A DNA stretch of 64,000 nucleotides from Candidatus Brevundimonas phytovorans (GTDB taxonomy: Bacteria; Pseudomonadota; Alphaproteobacteria; Caulobacterales; Caulobacteraceae), in NCBI GenBank assembly GCA_029203145.1, contig CP119309.1, positions 3,156,064-3,220,063 on the forward strand, given 5' to 3'. Under the pieces are notes generated by a model. It saw only the letters and a list, made by a program, of their open reading frames with translations. It did not search any database and was not told the DNA's origin. Positions 47,862 to 56,441 of the stretch are shown here, in pieces. How positions within the stretch are numbered: the stretch's first letter is position 1; the number at the start of each line of letters is the position of its first letter. The translations under genes were made by a program, and so were the position numbers.

Positions 47862-50800
47862 CAGGCGTCTCCCAGGCGCGGGCTGGCCGTCGTCGGGGCC
47901 GTCGGCGCGGGGTCGGTGGGGTCATACGGATCATGAGGCGGCGCGCCGTAGGTGGTCGGCAGGTCGCGCGGCTTCTCGGGCGCGTTGGGCAGCTTGCCCG
48001 CGAGCCAGCGCATCATGACGTAGAAGACCGGGGTGAAGATCAGGCCGAAGAAGGTCACGCCCAACATGCCGGAGAAGACCGCCGTGCCCAGCGACTGGCG
48101 CATTTCGGCGCCGGGGCCGGTCGCCAGCATCAGCGGCATGACGCCGAAGATGAAGGCGAAGGAGGTCATCAGGATCGGGCGCAGGCGCACCTTGGCGGCG
48201 TAGATGGCCGCCTCGAAGCGATCCATGCCCTCTTCCTCTTCCGCCTGCTTGGCGAACTCGACGATCAGGATGGCGTTCTTGGCCGCAAGCGCGATCAGGA
48301 CGACCAGGCCGATCTGGACCAGGATGTTGTTGTCCAGACCGCGGATGTTGACCCCGATCATGGCCGCCAGCAGACACATGGGGACGATCAGCACCACCGC
48401 GAGCGGCAGGGTGAAGGCCTCATACTGAGCCGCCAGCACCAGGAAGACGAAGACCACGGCCATGACGAAGATCAGGGAGGCGCCGCCCGAGGCCTGCTTC
48501 TCCTGCAGGGCCAGTTCGGTCCATTCGTAGCTGAAGCCCTGGGGCAGGGCCTGAGCCGCCAGCTTCTCCATCGTCTCGATGGCCTGACCGGACGAGACGC
48601 CCGGCGCGGCCTGACCCTGAAGCTCGGAAGCCGGGAACAGGTTGAAGCGGACGACGCGGGCCGGACCGGAGTCCTCGCGCAGGTTGGCGACGGCGCCGAT
48701 CGGCACCATGGCGCCGGTGGCCGAGCGGGTCTTCAGGTTGGCGATGTCGGCGATATCGTCCCGCGACGAGGGTTCAGCCTGGGCGGTGACGCGGAAGGTG
48801 CGGCCCAGCAGGTTGAAGTCGTTGATGTAGGACGAGCCGAGATAGACGCCGAGGGTGTCGAACACGGCCGAGGGCTGGACGCCCATCATCAGGGCCTTGT
48901 TGCGGTCGACGTCGGCGGCGATGCGGGGCGAGCCGGTGTTGTAGGTCGAGAAGACCTGCTGCACTTCGTTCGGCATCTGGGCCGCGCCGCCCATCATGGC
49001 GAAGGTGGCGCCTTCCAGGGCGCGGTAGCCCGCGCCGGAACGGTCCTGGATCATCATCTTGAAGCCGTTGCCATTGCCCAGGCCCTGAACGGCCGGGGGG
49101 GCGATGACGAAGATGTTGGCGTCCTGGATGCCGGCGGTGGCGCCGGTGATGGCGCCGGCCAGAGCCGTCGCGGCCTGTTCCTTGGTGCGGTTCTCGAAGG
49201 CGTCGAGGCGCACGAAGATGGTGGCGGCGTTCGACCCGAACGAGAAGCTCGAGCCGTCGAGGCCGGCAAAGGCCACGGTGCCGTCCACGCCTTCGGTCTT
49301 CTGGATGATGGCGTTGGCGCGTTCCATCACGGCCTGGGTGCGGTCCAGCGAGGCGCCGGCGGGCAGTTGCACCACGCCGATCAGGAAGCCCTGATCCTGT
49401 TCCGGGATGAAGCCCGAGGGGGTGTCCACCAGACGCCATCCGGTCAGGGCCAGAAGGCCGACATAGACGATCATGACGACCATCAGCGAACGCACCAGAC
49501 GCGCGGTCAGGCGACCATACTTGTCCGACAGCCAGTCGAAGCCCTGGTTGAACCGGGCGCCGGCCCAGCCGAGGTAGTGGAGGATCGTGCCCCACAGGCC
49601 CGGCTTGCGCTCATGGTGATCCTGGTGCGGCTTGAGCAGCAGGGCGGCCAGGGCCGGCGACAGGGTCAGGGAGACGATCAGCGAGACCAGGGTCGCCGAG
49701 GCGATGGTCACGGCGAACTGACGATAGAAGATGCCGGGGATGCCGGGGACGAAGGCGGTCGGCACGAACACCGCCGTCAGCACCAGGCCGATGGCGATCA
49801 GGGCGCCGGAAACCTCCTGCATCGAACGATAGGCGGCCTCCTTGGGCGTCAGGCCCTGTCTCAGATATCGCTCGACGTTCTCGACCACGATGATGGCGTC
49901 GTCGACGACGATGCCGACGGCCAGAACCAGGGCGAACAGCGACAGGGAGTTGATCGAATAGCCCAGGGCCAGCTGCACCGCGAAGGTGGCGACCAGGGCG
50001 ACCGGGATGGCGATGATCGGGATGATCGCCGCGCGCCAGGTCTGCAGGAAGATCAGGACGACGATGGCCACCAGGACGACGGCTTCAAACACGGTGTGCT
50101 GAACCGCCGTGACCGAGGCGGCGACGAATTCCGTCGGGTTGTAGGGGATGGAGGCGGCCATGCCGGCGGGCAGCTCGGCCTTGACGGCCTCGACCTCGGC
50201 CAGGACGCGGTTGGCGGTGGCCAGGGCGTTGGCGCCCGGTTGCTGGACGACGGCGATGCCGACGCCGCGCTGGCCGTCGAAGAAGCCGCGGATGCCGTAA
50301 TCCTGGGCGCCCAGTTCGACGCGAGCGACGTCGCGGACGCGGGTCACGCGGCCTTGGGCGTCGGTCTTGATGACCACGTCGGCGAACTGATCGGGGTCGG
50401 ACAGACGGCCCTGCACCTGAACCGGCAGCTGGAAGGCCGCGGCGTTGGTGGCGAAGGGCGGCTGGCCGATGGCGCCGGCGGCGGCCTGGACGTTCTGGGC
50501 GCGCAGGGCGCCGACGATGTCCGAGCCGGTCAGACCGCGCTCGGCCGCCTTGGCCGGGTCGATCCAGATGCGCATCGAATAGTTGCCGCCGCCGAAGATC
50601 TGAACCTGGCCCACGCCGTCGATGCGCAGCAGGCGGTCCCGCAGCGTCGAGTTGGCGTAGTTGCCGACATAGTCGTTATCCAGGCTGCCGTCGGGCGAGG
50701 TCAGGCCGACGATCATCAGGAAGCCGCTTTCGGCCTTGTTGACCGTCACGCCGATCTGACGAACCTGCTCGGGCAGCTTGGGCTCGGCCAGGGCGACGCG

Positions 50801-51133
50801 GTTCTGGACCAGCACCTGCGCGGAATCCAGGTCCGTGCCGGGCTGGAAGGTGACGGTGATCGACACCGCCCCGTCCGAGGTGGACGAGGAGGTCAGGTAC
50901 AGCATCTTCTCGACGCCGTTGACTTCCTGCTCGATGGGGGCCGCCACGGTCTCGGCCAGGGTCTCGGCCGAGGCGCCCGGATAGGCCGCGTTGATGGTGA
51001 TCGTCGGCGGCGCGATCTCCGGATACTGCGACAGGGGCAGCATCGGATAGGCGAAGATGCCGATCAGGGTGATGAACACCGAGATCACGCCCGCGAAGAT
51101 GGGGCGGTCGATGAAGAAGCGGGAGATATTCAT
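47861..51133 (-). CDS. RND multidrug efflux pump, HAE1 family (AcrB-like)
   Basis: Proton-driven tripartite pump in the inner membrane. 1090 residues. It has 12 transmembrane helices and two large periplasmic loops. The N-terminus ISRFFIDRPIFAGVISVFIT is the HAE1 start, with LPLSQYPEIAPPTI near residue 35 and the porter region GNYSMRIWIDPAKAAERGLT. The relay Asp pair is present in VGIVVDDAIIVVENVER, and the Lys-bearing LAAKNAILIVEFA lies in helix 10. Expected drug or solvent export; the specificity is not known. Confidence 0.95.
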   Translation of the reverse strand: MNISRFFIDRPIFAGVISVFITLIGIFAYPMLPLSQYPEIAPPTITINAAYPGASAETLAETVAAPIEQEVNGVEKMLYLTSSSTSDGAVSITVTFQPGTDLDSAQVLVQNRVALAEPKLPEQVRQIGVTVNKAESGFLMIVGLTSPDGSLDNDYVGNYANSTLRDRLLRIDGVGQVQIFGGGNYSMRIWIDPAKAAERGLTGSDIVGALRAQNVQAAAGAIGQPPFATNAAAFQLPVQVQGRLSDPDQFADVVIKTDAQGRVTRVRDVARVELGAQDYGIRGFFDGQRGVGIAVVQQPGANALATANRVLAEVEAVKAELPAGMAASIPYNPTEFVAASVTAVQHTVFEAVVLVAIVVLIFLQTWRAAIIPIIAIPVALVATFAVQLALGYSINSLSLFALVLAVGIVVDDAIIVVENVERYLRQGLTPKEAAYRSMQEVSGALIAIGLVLTAVFVPTAFVPGIPGIFYRQFAVTIASATLVSLIVSLTLSPALAALLLKPHQDHHERKPGLWGTILHYLGWAGARFNQGFDWLSDKYGRLTARLVRSLMVVMIVYVGLLALTGWRLVDTPSGFIPEQDQGFLIGVVQLPAGASLDRTQAVMERANAIIQKTEGVDGTVAFAGLDGSSFSFGSNAATIFVRLDAFENRTKEQAATALAGAITGATAGIQDANIFVIAPPAVQGLGNGNGFKMMIQDRSGAGYRALEGATFAMMGGAAQMPNEVQQVFSTYNTGSPRIAADVDRNKALMMGVQPSAVFDTLGVYLGSSYINDFNLLGRTFRVTAQAEPSSRDDIADIANLKTRSATGAMVPIGAVANLREDSGPARVVRFNLFPASELQGQAAPGVSSGQAIETMEKLAAQALPQGFSYEWTELALQEKQASGGASLIFVMAVVFVFLVLAAQYEAFTLPLAVVLIVPMCLLAAMIGVNIRGLDNNILVQIGLVVLIALAAKNAILIVEFAKQAEEEEGMDRFEAAIYAAKVRLRPILMTSFAFIFGVMPLMLATGPGAEMRQSLGTAVFSGMLGVTFFGLIFTPVFYVMMRWLAGKLPNAPEKPRDLPTTYGAPPHDPYDPTDPAPTAPTTASPRLGDA

Positions 51134-51138
51134 CTATC

Positions 51139-52332
51139 TTAGCCCGCGTTGGCGAAGGAGGCGCTGGAGGCCGGCGCCGCCTGGGTGACAGGGGCGTCGC
51201 CCGGCTTGGCGGCGACCGGCGCGATGGTCCCCGTCTTCGGCGAGACCTTCATGCCCGGCATCTGGATGCGCTGGCCGCCGGCGATGACGACGCGGTCAGT
51301 CGGCTTCAGGCCCGAGCGGATGACGCGCAGGCCGTCGACCAGGGGCCCGGTCTGCACGGCGTGCGGGGTCGTGGTGCCATCGGCGTTGACGACGATGACG
51401 ACGCGGCGCGCGGCGTCGGTGGCGATGGCCGAGTCCGGCACCAGCAGGGCCTGATAGGCGCCGCCGCCGGCCAGTTGCGCCTGGCCGAACATGCCGGGCT
51501 TGAGGAAGCCGTCGCCGTTCTGGACCACGGCGCGCAGGCGGATGGTGCCCGAGGCGCTGTCGATGGCGTTGTCGGTGAAGTCCAGCGTGCCGACGCGGTC
51601 GTAGGCGGTCTCATCCTGCAGGCGAATGCGGATCGGGGCGGCGCCGCCCGTGCGGGCGTCGCGCTGATACTTCAGCGCCAGGGCTTCGGAGCCGTCGAAG
51701 ACGAAGTAGATCGGCGAGGACGAGACGATGGTGGTCAGGATGTCGCCGGCCGAGGAGCCGCCGCCGATCAGGTTGCCCGGATCGACGCGGCGGTCGGAGA
51801 CGCGGCCCGCGATGGGGGCGACGACACGGGTGAACTCGACGTCCAGCTGGCGGGCGCGGATGGCGGCGTTGGCGGCGGAGACGGCGGCCTGGGCCTGGGC
51901 CACGGCGCCGCGCTTGGCGTCGACCTCGGCTTGCGACACGGCCTGCGAGGCCAGCAGGCCTTCGGCGCGGGCGAACTCGGTGCGGGCCAGCGTCAGCTGG
52001 GCCTGGGCCTGGGCCAGCTGGGCCTGGGCCGAGGCGAGCGCGGCCTGGGCCGGGCGGGCGTCCAGCGTGAACAGCAGCTGGCCCTGGCGAACGAAGTCGC
52101 CGTCCTTGAAGTGGACCGCCTGGATATAGCCGCCGACGCGCGCGCGCACGTCAACCGAACGGGTGGCTTCAAAGCGGCCCGTGACTTCGTCCCAATCCAC
52201 GACCTGGCGCACCAGAGGCGTGGCGACCGTGACGGGGGGCGCCTGAGGCGCGGGCGCCTCGCCTCCCTTGGAACAGCCATAGAGGGCGGCTGACATCATG
52301 ACGGACGCAACCGCGATCTTAACCGTGCGCAT
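51139..52332 (-). CDS. RND efflux periplasmic adaptor (membrane fusion protein)
   Basis: 397 residues. The lipoprotein signal has lipobox Cys near residue 20 (ALYGCSKGG). Lipoyl half motifs (RVGGYIQAVHFKDGDFVRQG) flank a long coiled-coil hairpin rich in QAQLAQAQAQL, and the beta-barrel domain follows. First gene of the three-gene operon; five bases separate it from the pump gene. Divergent from a TetR-type repressor. Confidence 0.93.
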   Translation of the reverse strand: MRTVKIAVASVMMSAALYGCSKGGEAPAPQAPPVTVATPLVRQVVDWDEVTGRFEATRSVDVRARVGGYIQAVHFKDGDFVRQGQLLFTLDARPAQAALASAQAQLAQAQAQLTLARTEFARAEGLLASQAVSQAEVDAKRGAVAQAQAAVSAANAAIRARQLDVEFTRVVAPIAGRVSDRRVDPGNLIGGGSSAGDILTTIVSSSPIYFVFDGSEALALKYQRDARTGGAAPIRIRLQDETAYDRVGTLDFTDNAIDSASGTIRLRAVVQNGDGFLKPGMFGQAQLAGGGAYQALLVPDSAIATDAARRVVIVVNADGTTTPHAVQTGPLVDGLRVIRSGLKPTDRVVIAGGQRIQMPGMKVSPKTGTIAPVAAKPGDAPVTQAAPASSASFANAG

Positions 52333-52400
52333 CGGCGCATTCTCCTGAGAGAGGGGATTTCAACATAACAGACGGGCGCTCGTCGGGGGAGGAAGCGCCA

Positions 52401-52416
52401 GTCAACGTTCGGTGAC
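52401..52416. promoter_or_regulatory. Candidate TetR operator 1
   Basis: GTCAACGTTCGGTGAC, an imperfect 16-bp palindrome with GTCA/TGAC ends in the 149-bp gap between the adaptor and regulator genes. Extended by one base on each side it reads AGTCA...TGACT. Confidence 0.6.
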
Positions 52417-52440
52417 TTAATGATGACCGCAGTAGCGCTT

Positions 52441-52456
52441 GTCAACGCCTGATGAC
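52441..52456. promoter_or_regulatory. Candidate TetR operator 2
   Basis: GTCAACGCCTGATGAC shares 12 of 16 positions and the same GTCAACG/TGAC half-sites with operator 1. The two start exactly 40 bp apart. Confidence 0.6.
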
Positions 52457-52481
52457 AAAGCCATAAAGGACATAAGGTTTA

Positions 52482-53102
52482 TTGGAGTACGACCAATTGG
52501 TCCTGTGCGACGCCCCTCGACCGCGTAACGCCAACGCCACCCGCCAGGCCATCCTGGAGGCGGCGCGCGAACGCTTTTGCGCCGACAGCTACGACGATGT
52601 CGGCATGCGCGACGTGGCGCGCGACGTCGGCGTGGATGCGGCCCTGATCAGCCGCTACTTCGGCTCCAAGGAAGACCTCTTCGTCGCCGTGCTGGACAGT
52701 TGCAAGAACGGCCGCGACCTGATGGACGGCGCGCGCGAGGACTTCGGCGAGCGGCTGGCGCACGAGATCATCTTTGGCGAGGTCATGCCCTGTCAGGACG
52801 ATGGCCAGAACGAAGGAGCCGGCGCCAAGATCCGCGGCCTGCTGATCCTGCTGCGCTCGGTCGGGTCGGCCAAGGCGATGGACGTCATGCAGCGGACCTC
52901 CAACACGCGCTTCTTCGATCCTTTGGCGGCCTGGATCGGCGGCCCCGACGCCCCGGTGCGGGCGCGTCTGGCGGCGGGCCTGATTATGGGCATGGCGATC
53001 GGCCGCGAGCTGTCGGACGGCTATTCCTCGTTGGATGAGACGCAGAAGGGCGAGATGGCGCGACGGATGGCCGTGGCCCTTCAGGGCCTGATCGACAACT
53101 GA
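52482..53102 (+). CDS. TetR-family regulator of the RND efflux operon
   Basis: 206 residues. The N-terminal helix-turn-helix is ATRQAILEAARERFCADSYD then VDAALISRYFGSKEDLFVAV, a standard TetR motif. The ligand domain is unremarkable. There is no upstream ATG in frame; the likely start is TTG 52482 (or TTG 52497) with AAGG four to nine bases ahead. Divergent transcription with two candidate operators makes it the local repressor of the pump operon. Confidence 0.88.
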   Translation: MEYDQLVLCDAPRPRNANATRQAILEAARERFCADSYDDVGMRDVARDVGVDAALISRYFGSKEDLFVAVLDSCKNGRDLMDGAREDFGERLAHEIIFGEVMPCQDDGQNEGAGAKIRGLLILLRSVGSAKAMDVMQRTSNTRFFDPLAAWIGGPDAPVRARLAAGLIMGMAIGRELSDGYSSLDETQKGEMARRMAVALQGLIDN

Positions 53103-53108
53103 ACGCCA

Positions 53109-53140
53109 AAAGGGCGGACCGCGAGGCCCGCCCTTTCTTT
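53109..53140 (+). terminator. Terminator of the regulator gene, probably bidirectional
   Basis: AAAGGGCGG (53109-53117) pairs with CCGCCCTTT (53128-53136), then CTTT; the minus side has TTTTGG, so it could also end leuB. Confidence 0.82.
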
Positions 53141-53159
53141 ATGCTGCGCAGGGCCTGGG

Positions 53160-54260
53160 TCAGGCCCAGTGCATCGGCACATGGCGGGCGGCGGCCCAGT
53201 GGATGGCGCGAATGGCGTCGACGATGGCGCGGGTGGCCTCGACCGTGCCCAGGGCGCCGCCCAGATCAGCGGTGACGGCGCCGGACGCCAGAACGGCGGC
53301 GACGGCGGCTTCGATCGAATCCGCCTCGTCTTCCAGCTCGAAGCTGTGGCGCAGCATCATGGCCGCCGACAGGACCATGCCGACCGGGTTGGCCAGATCT
53401 TGCCCTGCGATGTCCGGCGCCGAGCCGTGGATCGGCTCGAACAGGCCGGGACCGTCGGCGCCCAGGGAGGCCGAGGGCAGCAGGCCGATGGAGCCGCCCA
53501 GCACCGAGATTTCGTCCGACAGGATGTCGCCGAACATGTTCTCGGTCAGGATGACGTCGTATTCGCGCGGCTTCCTGATCAGGTGCATGGCCATGGAGTC
53601 GACCAGGGCGTGCTCCAGGGTGATCTGCGGATATTCCTCGGCGTGGATGCGGGTCACGACCTCGCGCCACAGGCGGCTGGTCTCCATGACATTGGCCTTG
53701 TCGACCGAAGTGACCTTGCCGCGACGCTGGCCGGCGGCCTGGAAGGCGGCGCGGGCGACGCGCTCGATCTCTTCGACCGTATAGACGCATAGGTCCGAGG
53801 CGCTGGTTTCGGTGCGGGTCTTTTCGCCGAAATAGACGCCGCTGGTCAGTTCGCGGAAGACGATCAGGTCGACGCCCTCGACGATCTCCTTCTTCAGCGG
53901 CGACAGGTGGGCCAGGACCGGCGAGACCTGCAAGGGACGCAGGTTGGCGTACAGGCCCATGGCCTTGCGGATGGCCAGCAGACCCTGTTCGGGGCGAACC
54001 GGCGCGCCGTCCCACTTGGGACCGCCGACCGCGCCCAGCAGGACGGCGTCGGCGGCCAGACAGGCGGCGGCCGTTTCAGCGGGCAGGGACTCGCCGGTCG
54101 CGTCGATGGCGGCGCCGCCGATCAGGTGCTGGTTGAACTCGAAGCGGTGGCCGTAGATGTCGCCGATGCAGGTCAGGACGCGCTCGGCCGCCAGGGCGAC
54201 TTCAGGGCCGACGCCGTCGCCGGGCAGGACCACGATGTTGAAGGTGCGGGTGTGGGGCAT
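53160..54260 (-). CDS. leuB: 3-isopropylmalate dehydrogenase
   Basis: Oxidative decarboxylation in leucine synthesis. 366 residues. Conserved stretches are VLPGDGVGPEV, ANLRPLQVSP, the substrate Tyr in ELTSGVYFGEK, the Lys in SVDKANVMETS, the metal Asp cluster around LTENMFGDILSDEISVLGGS and HGSAPDIAGQDLANP at the end. The ATG shares one base with the leuD stop. Last gene of the array. Confidence 0.95.
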   Translation of the reverse strand: MPHTRTFNIVVLPGDGVGPEVALAAERVLTCIGDIYGHRFEFNQHLIGGAAIDATGESLPAETAAACLAADAVLLGAVGGPKWDGAPVRPEQGLLAIRKAMGLYANLRPLQVSPVLAHLSPLKKEIVEGVDLIVFRELTSGVYFGEKTRTETSASDLCVYTVEEIERVARAAFQAAGQRRGKVTSVDKANVMETSRLWREVVTRIHAEEYPQITLEHALVDSMAMHLIRKPREYDVILTENMFGDILSDEISVLGGSIGLLPSASLGADGPGLFEPIHGSAPDIAGQDLANPVGMVLSAAMMLRHSFELEDEADSIEAAVAAVLASGAVTADLGGALGTVEATRAIVDAIRAIHWAAARHVPMHWA

Positions 54261-54850
54261 CAGATGGTCTCCGGTTCACGGAAGCGTTCGTAGGTCTGGA
54301 TGTAGGGCAGCCGGGACAGCAGCCAGCCGAGGGTGTCGACGCCGTCGAGCAGGCACTGGCGGGCGAAGGCCTCGACCTTGAAGGGGACGGGGGCGACGTT
54401 GCCGCGACGGATTTCGCCGGCTTCCAGATCGATGGTGACGGCCTGTTCCGGGTGGGCGGCCAGGTCATCCCAGGTCGCCTGATCGACGACGATGGGCAGC
54501 AGGCCGTTCTTCAGGGCGTTGGAGGTGAAGATGTCGGCGATCTCGGTCGAGATCACCGCCCGGAAGCCATAGTCCAGCAGGGCCCAGGGCGCGTGCTCGC
54601 GCGACGAGCCGCAGGCGAAGTTGGGGCCGGCCAGCAGGATGCGCTGCTCGGTCGGGTCAATGCGGTTCAGCACCGCCTCGGGCTTGGGCGATCCGTCGGC
54701 TTCGTAGCGCCAGTCGTGGAAGGCGTGGGCGCCCAGACCTTCGCGCGTGGTGGTGGTCAGGAAGCGGGCCGGGATGATCTGGTCCGTGTCGATATTGGCC
54801 TGGCTCAGCGTCAGGGTTTTCGATGTCAGGACTTTGAACGGTTCAGACAT
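54260..54850 (-). CDS. leuD: 3-isopropylmalate dehydratase, small subunit
   Basis: 196 residues of the swivelling aconitase domain. Motifs are ANIDTDQIIPARFL, the substrate-binding loop GPNFACGSSREHAPWAL, and FTSNALKNGLLPIVV. It partners LeuC to isomerise 2-isopropylmalate. Overlaps the leuC stop by 8 bases and shares one base with leuB. Confidence 0.96.
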   Translation of the reverse strand: MSEPFKVLTSKTLTLSQANIDTDQIIPARFLTTTTREGLGAHAFHDWRYEADGSPKPEAVLNRIDPTEQRILLAGPNFACGSSREHAPWALLDYGFRAVISTEIADIFTSNALKNGLLPIVVDQATWDDLAAHPEQAVTIDLEAGEIRRGNVAPVPFKVEAFARQCLLDGVDTLGWLLSRLPYIQTYERFREPETI

Positions 54851-56294
54851 GGTGTTTCTCCCCTACCGCCTCGCGCGCGGCGCTCGGCGGCATGAGAGGG
54901 GCCTCCAAGAAGACGCGCGGATCGGTCAGGACGCCGGCCACGGCGCTGGCGGCGGCGGTGGCGGGGCTGGCCAGGATGGTGCGGGCGCCCTTGCCCTGAC
55001 GGCCTTCGAAATTGCGGTTGGAGGTCGAGACCGCCAATTGGCCCTCGCCGACCACGTCGCCGTTCATGGCGATGCACATGGAGCAGCCGGGGATGCGCCA
55101 TTCGGCGCCGGCGGCGATGAAGACCTTGTCCAGACCCTCGGCCTCGGCGTCGCGGCGCACGGCCTCGGAGCCGGGGACGACCAGCATCCGCACGCCGGGC
55201 TGGACCTTGCGGCCGCGCAGGACGTCGGCGGCGGCGCGCAGGTCCGGCAGGCGGCCGTTGGTGCAACTGCCGATGAAGACCACGTCGACCTTGTGGCCGG
55301 TCGTGGCCTCGCCCGCCGTGAAGCCCATGTAGGCGATGGCCTTGCGGTCCGAATCCGAGCGCGGTTGCGGCACGGGGGCGCCGACGGGAGCGCCCGCGTC
55401 GGGGGTGGTGCCCCAGGTGGCCATGGGGCGGATGGCGGCGCCGTCCAGCACGACCTCCTTGTCGAAGGTCGCGCCGAGGTCCGAGGCCAGGGTCAGCCAG
55501 TCGGCGGCGGCGACCTCATAGTCGGCGGGGACATGGCGACGCCCGCGCAGCCAGTCGATGGTGACGCGGTCGGGGGCGATCATGCCGGCGCGCGCACCCG
55601 CCTCGATGGACATGTTGCACAGGGTCATGCGCCCTTCCATGTCCAGCGACCGCACGGCCTCGCCGGCATATTCGATGACGTAGCCGGTGCCGCCGCCAAA
55701 GCCGATGGCGGCGATGACGGCCAGGGCCACGTCCTTGCCGGAGACGCCGGGACGCAGGCGCCCGTCAACGGTCACGCGCATGGATCTGGCGCGGCGCTGC
55801 AACAGGCACTGGGTGGCCAGGACGTGCCCGACCTCCGACGTGCCGATGCCGAAGGCCAGGGCGCCGAAGGCCCCATGGGTGGCGGTATGGCTGTCGCCGC
55901 AGACCACGGTCATGCCCGGTTGGGTCAGGCCCAACTCAGGCCCCATGACGTGGACGACGCCGCGCTGGTCGGAGCCCCAACCCGCCAGCTCAATGCCGTG
56001 ACGGGCGCAGTTGGCCTCCAGGGTCTCGACCTGCTTGCGCGCCTGATCGGTGACATAGGGGCGCTGGCCGTCCTGCCCGGCCGGCAGGGTGGGGGTCGAG
56101 TGGTCCAGGGTGGCGAAGGTGCGGTCGGGACGACGCACCTTCAGCCCGCGCGCCTCGATTTCTGTGAAGGCCTGAGGCGTCGTGACCTCGTGGACCAGAT
56201 GCAGGTCCACATACATGACGCCCGGCGTCTCGGCCGTTTCCGGCACGACGACGTGCCGGTCCCAGACCTTCTCATAAAGGGTGCGGGCGCTCAT
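54843..56294 (-). CDS. leuC: 3-isopropylmalate dehydratase, large subunit
   Basis: 483 residues with the 4Fe-4S aconitase fold. Cluster Cys residues are in FIGSCTNGRLPDLR and GCSMCIAMN, and earlier substrate motifs are VHEVTTPQAF, GDSHTATHGAFGALAFGIGT and STSNRNFEGRQGKGARTILA. Its GGAGGA ribosome binding site is the terminal arm of the palindromic element upstream. Coupled to leuD by overlap. Confidence 0.96.
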   Translation of the reverse strand: MSARTLYEKVWDRHVVVPETAETPGVMYVDLHLVHEVTTPQAFTEIEARGLKVRRPDRTFATLDHSTPTLPAGQDGQRPYVTDQARKQVETLEANCARHGIELAGWGSDQRGVVHVMGPELGLTQPGMTVVCGDSHTATHGAFGALAFGIGTSEVGHVLATQCLLQRRARSMRVTVDGRLRPGVSGKDVALAVIAAIGFGGGTGYVIEYAGEAVRSLDMEGRMTLCNMSIEAGARAGMIAPDRVTIDWLRGRRHVPADYEVAAADWLTLASDLGATFDKEVVLDGAAIRPMATWGTTPDAGAPVGAPVPQPRSDSDRKAIAYMGFTAGEATTGHKVDVVFIGSCTNGRLPDLRAAADVLRGRKVQPGVRMLVVPGSEAVRRDAEAEGLDKVFIAAGAEWRIPGCSMCIAMNGDVVGEGQLAVSTSNRNFEGRQGKGARTILASPATAAASAVAGVLTDPRVFLEAPLMPPSAAREAVGEKHHV

Positions 56295-56300
56295 CGGCGA

Positions 56301-56437
56301 TCCTCCCCTGCGCAGCGGGGGAGGGGGACCATGCGCAGCATGGTGGAGGGGGCGAAGGCCGAGCGCGACGGATGGGGTTCGCCCCCTCCACCGCCTGCGG
56401 CGGTCCCCCTCCCCCGTCGCGATGCGACAGGGGAGGA
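56301..56437. repeat. 137-bp palindromic element between ilvE and leuC
   Basis: Three nested perfect arm pairs: 56301-56310 with 56428-56437 (10 bp, TCCTCCCCTG/CAGGGGAGGA), 56317-56330 with 56402-56415 (14 bp, G-rich) and 56342-56356 with 56378-56392 (15 bp). Small hairpins such as CATGCGCAGCATG and GTCGC-GAT-GCGAC lie between them. All are directly visible. The outer left arm doubles as the leuC Shine-Dalgarno. It looks like a dispersed intergenic repeat, though only one full copy is in this window. Confidence 0.85.
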
Positions 56438-56441
56438 TTGA

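Noticed and set aside
47933..51142. A 1069-codon open frame opposite the RND pump
   Set aside because: Antisense shadow with Gly/Asp/Gln/His composition and no motif.
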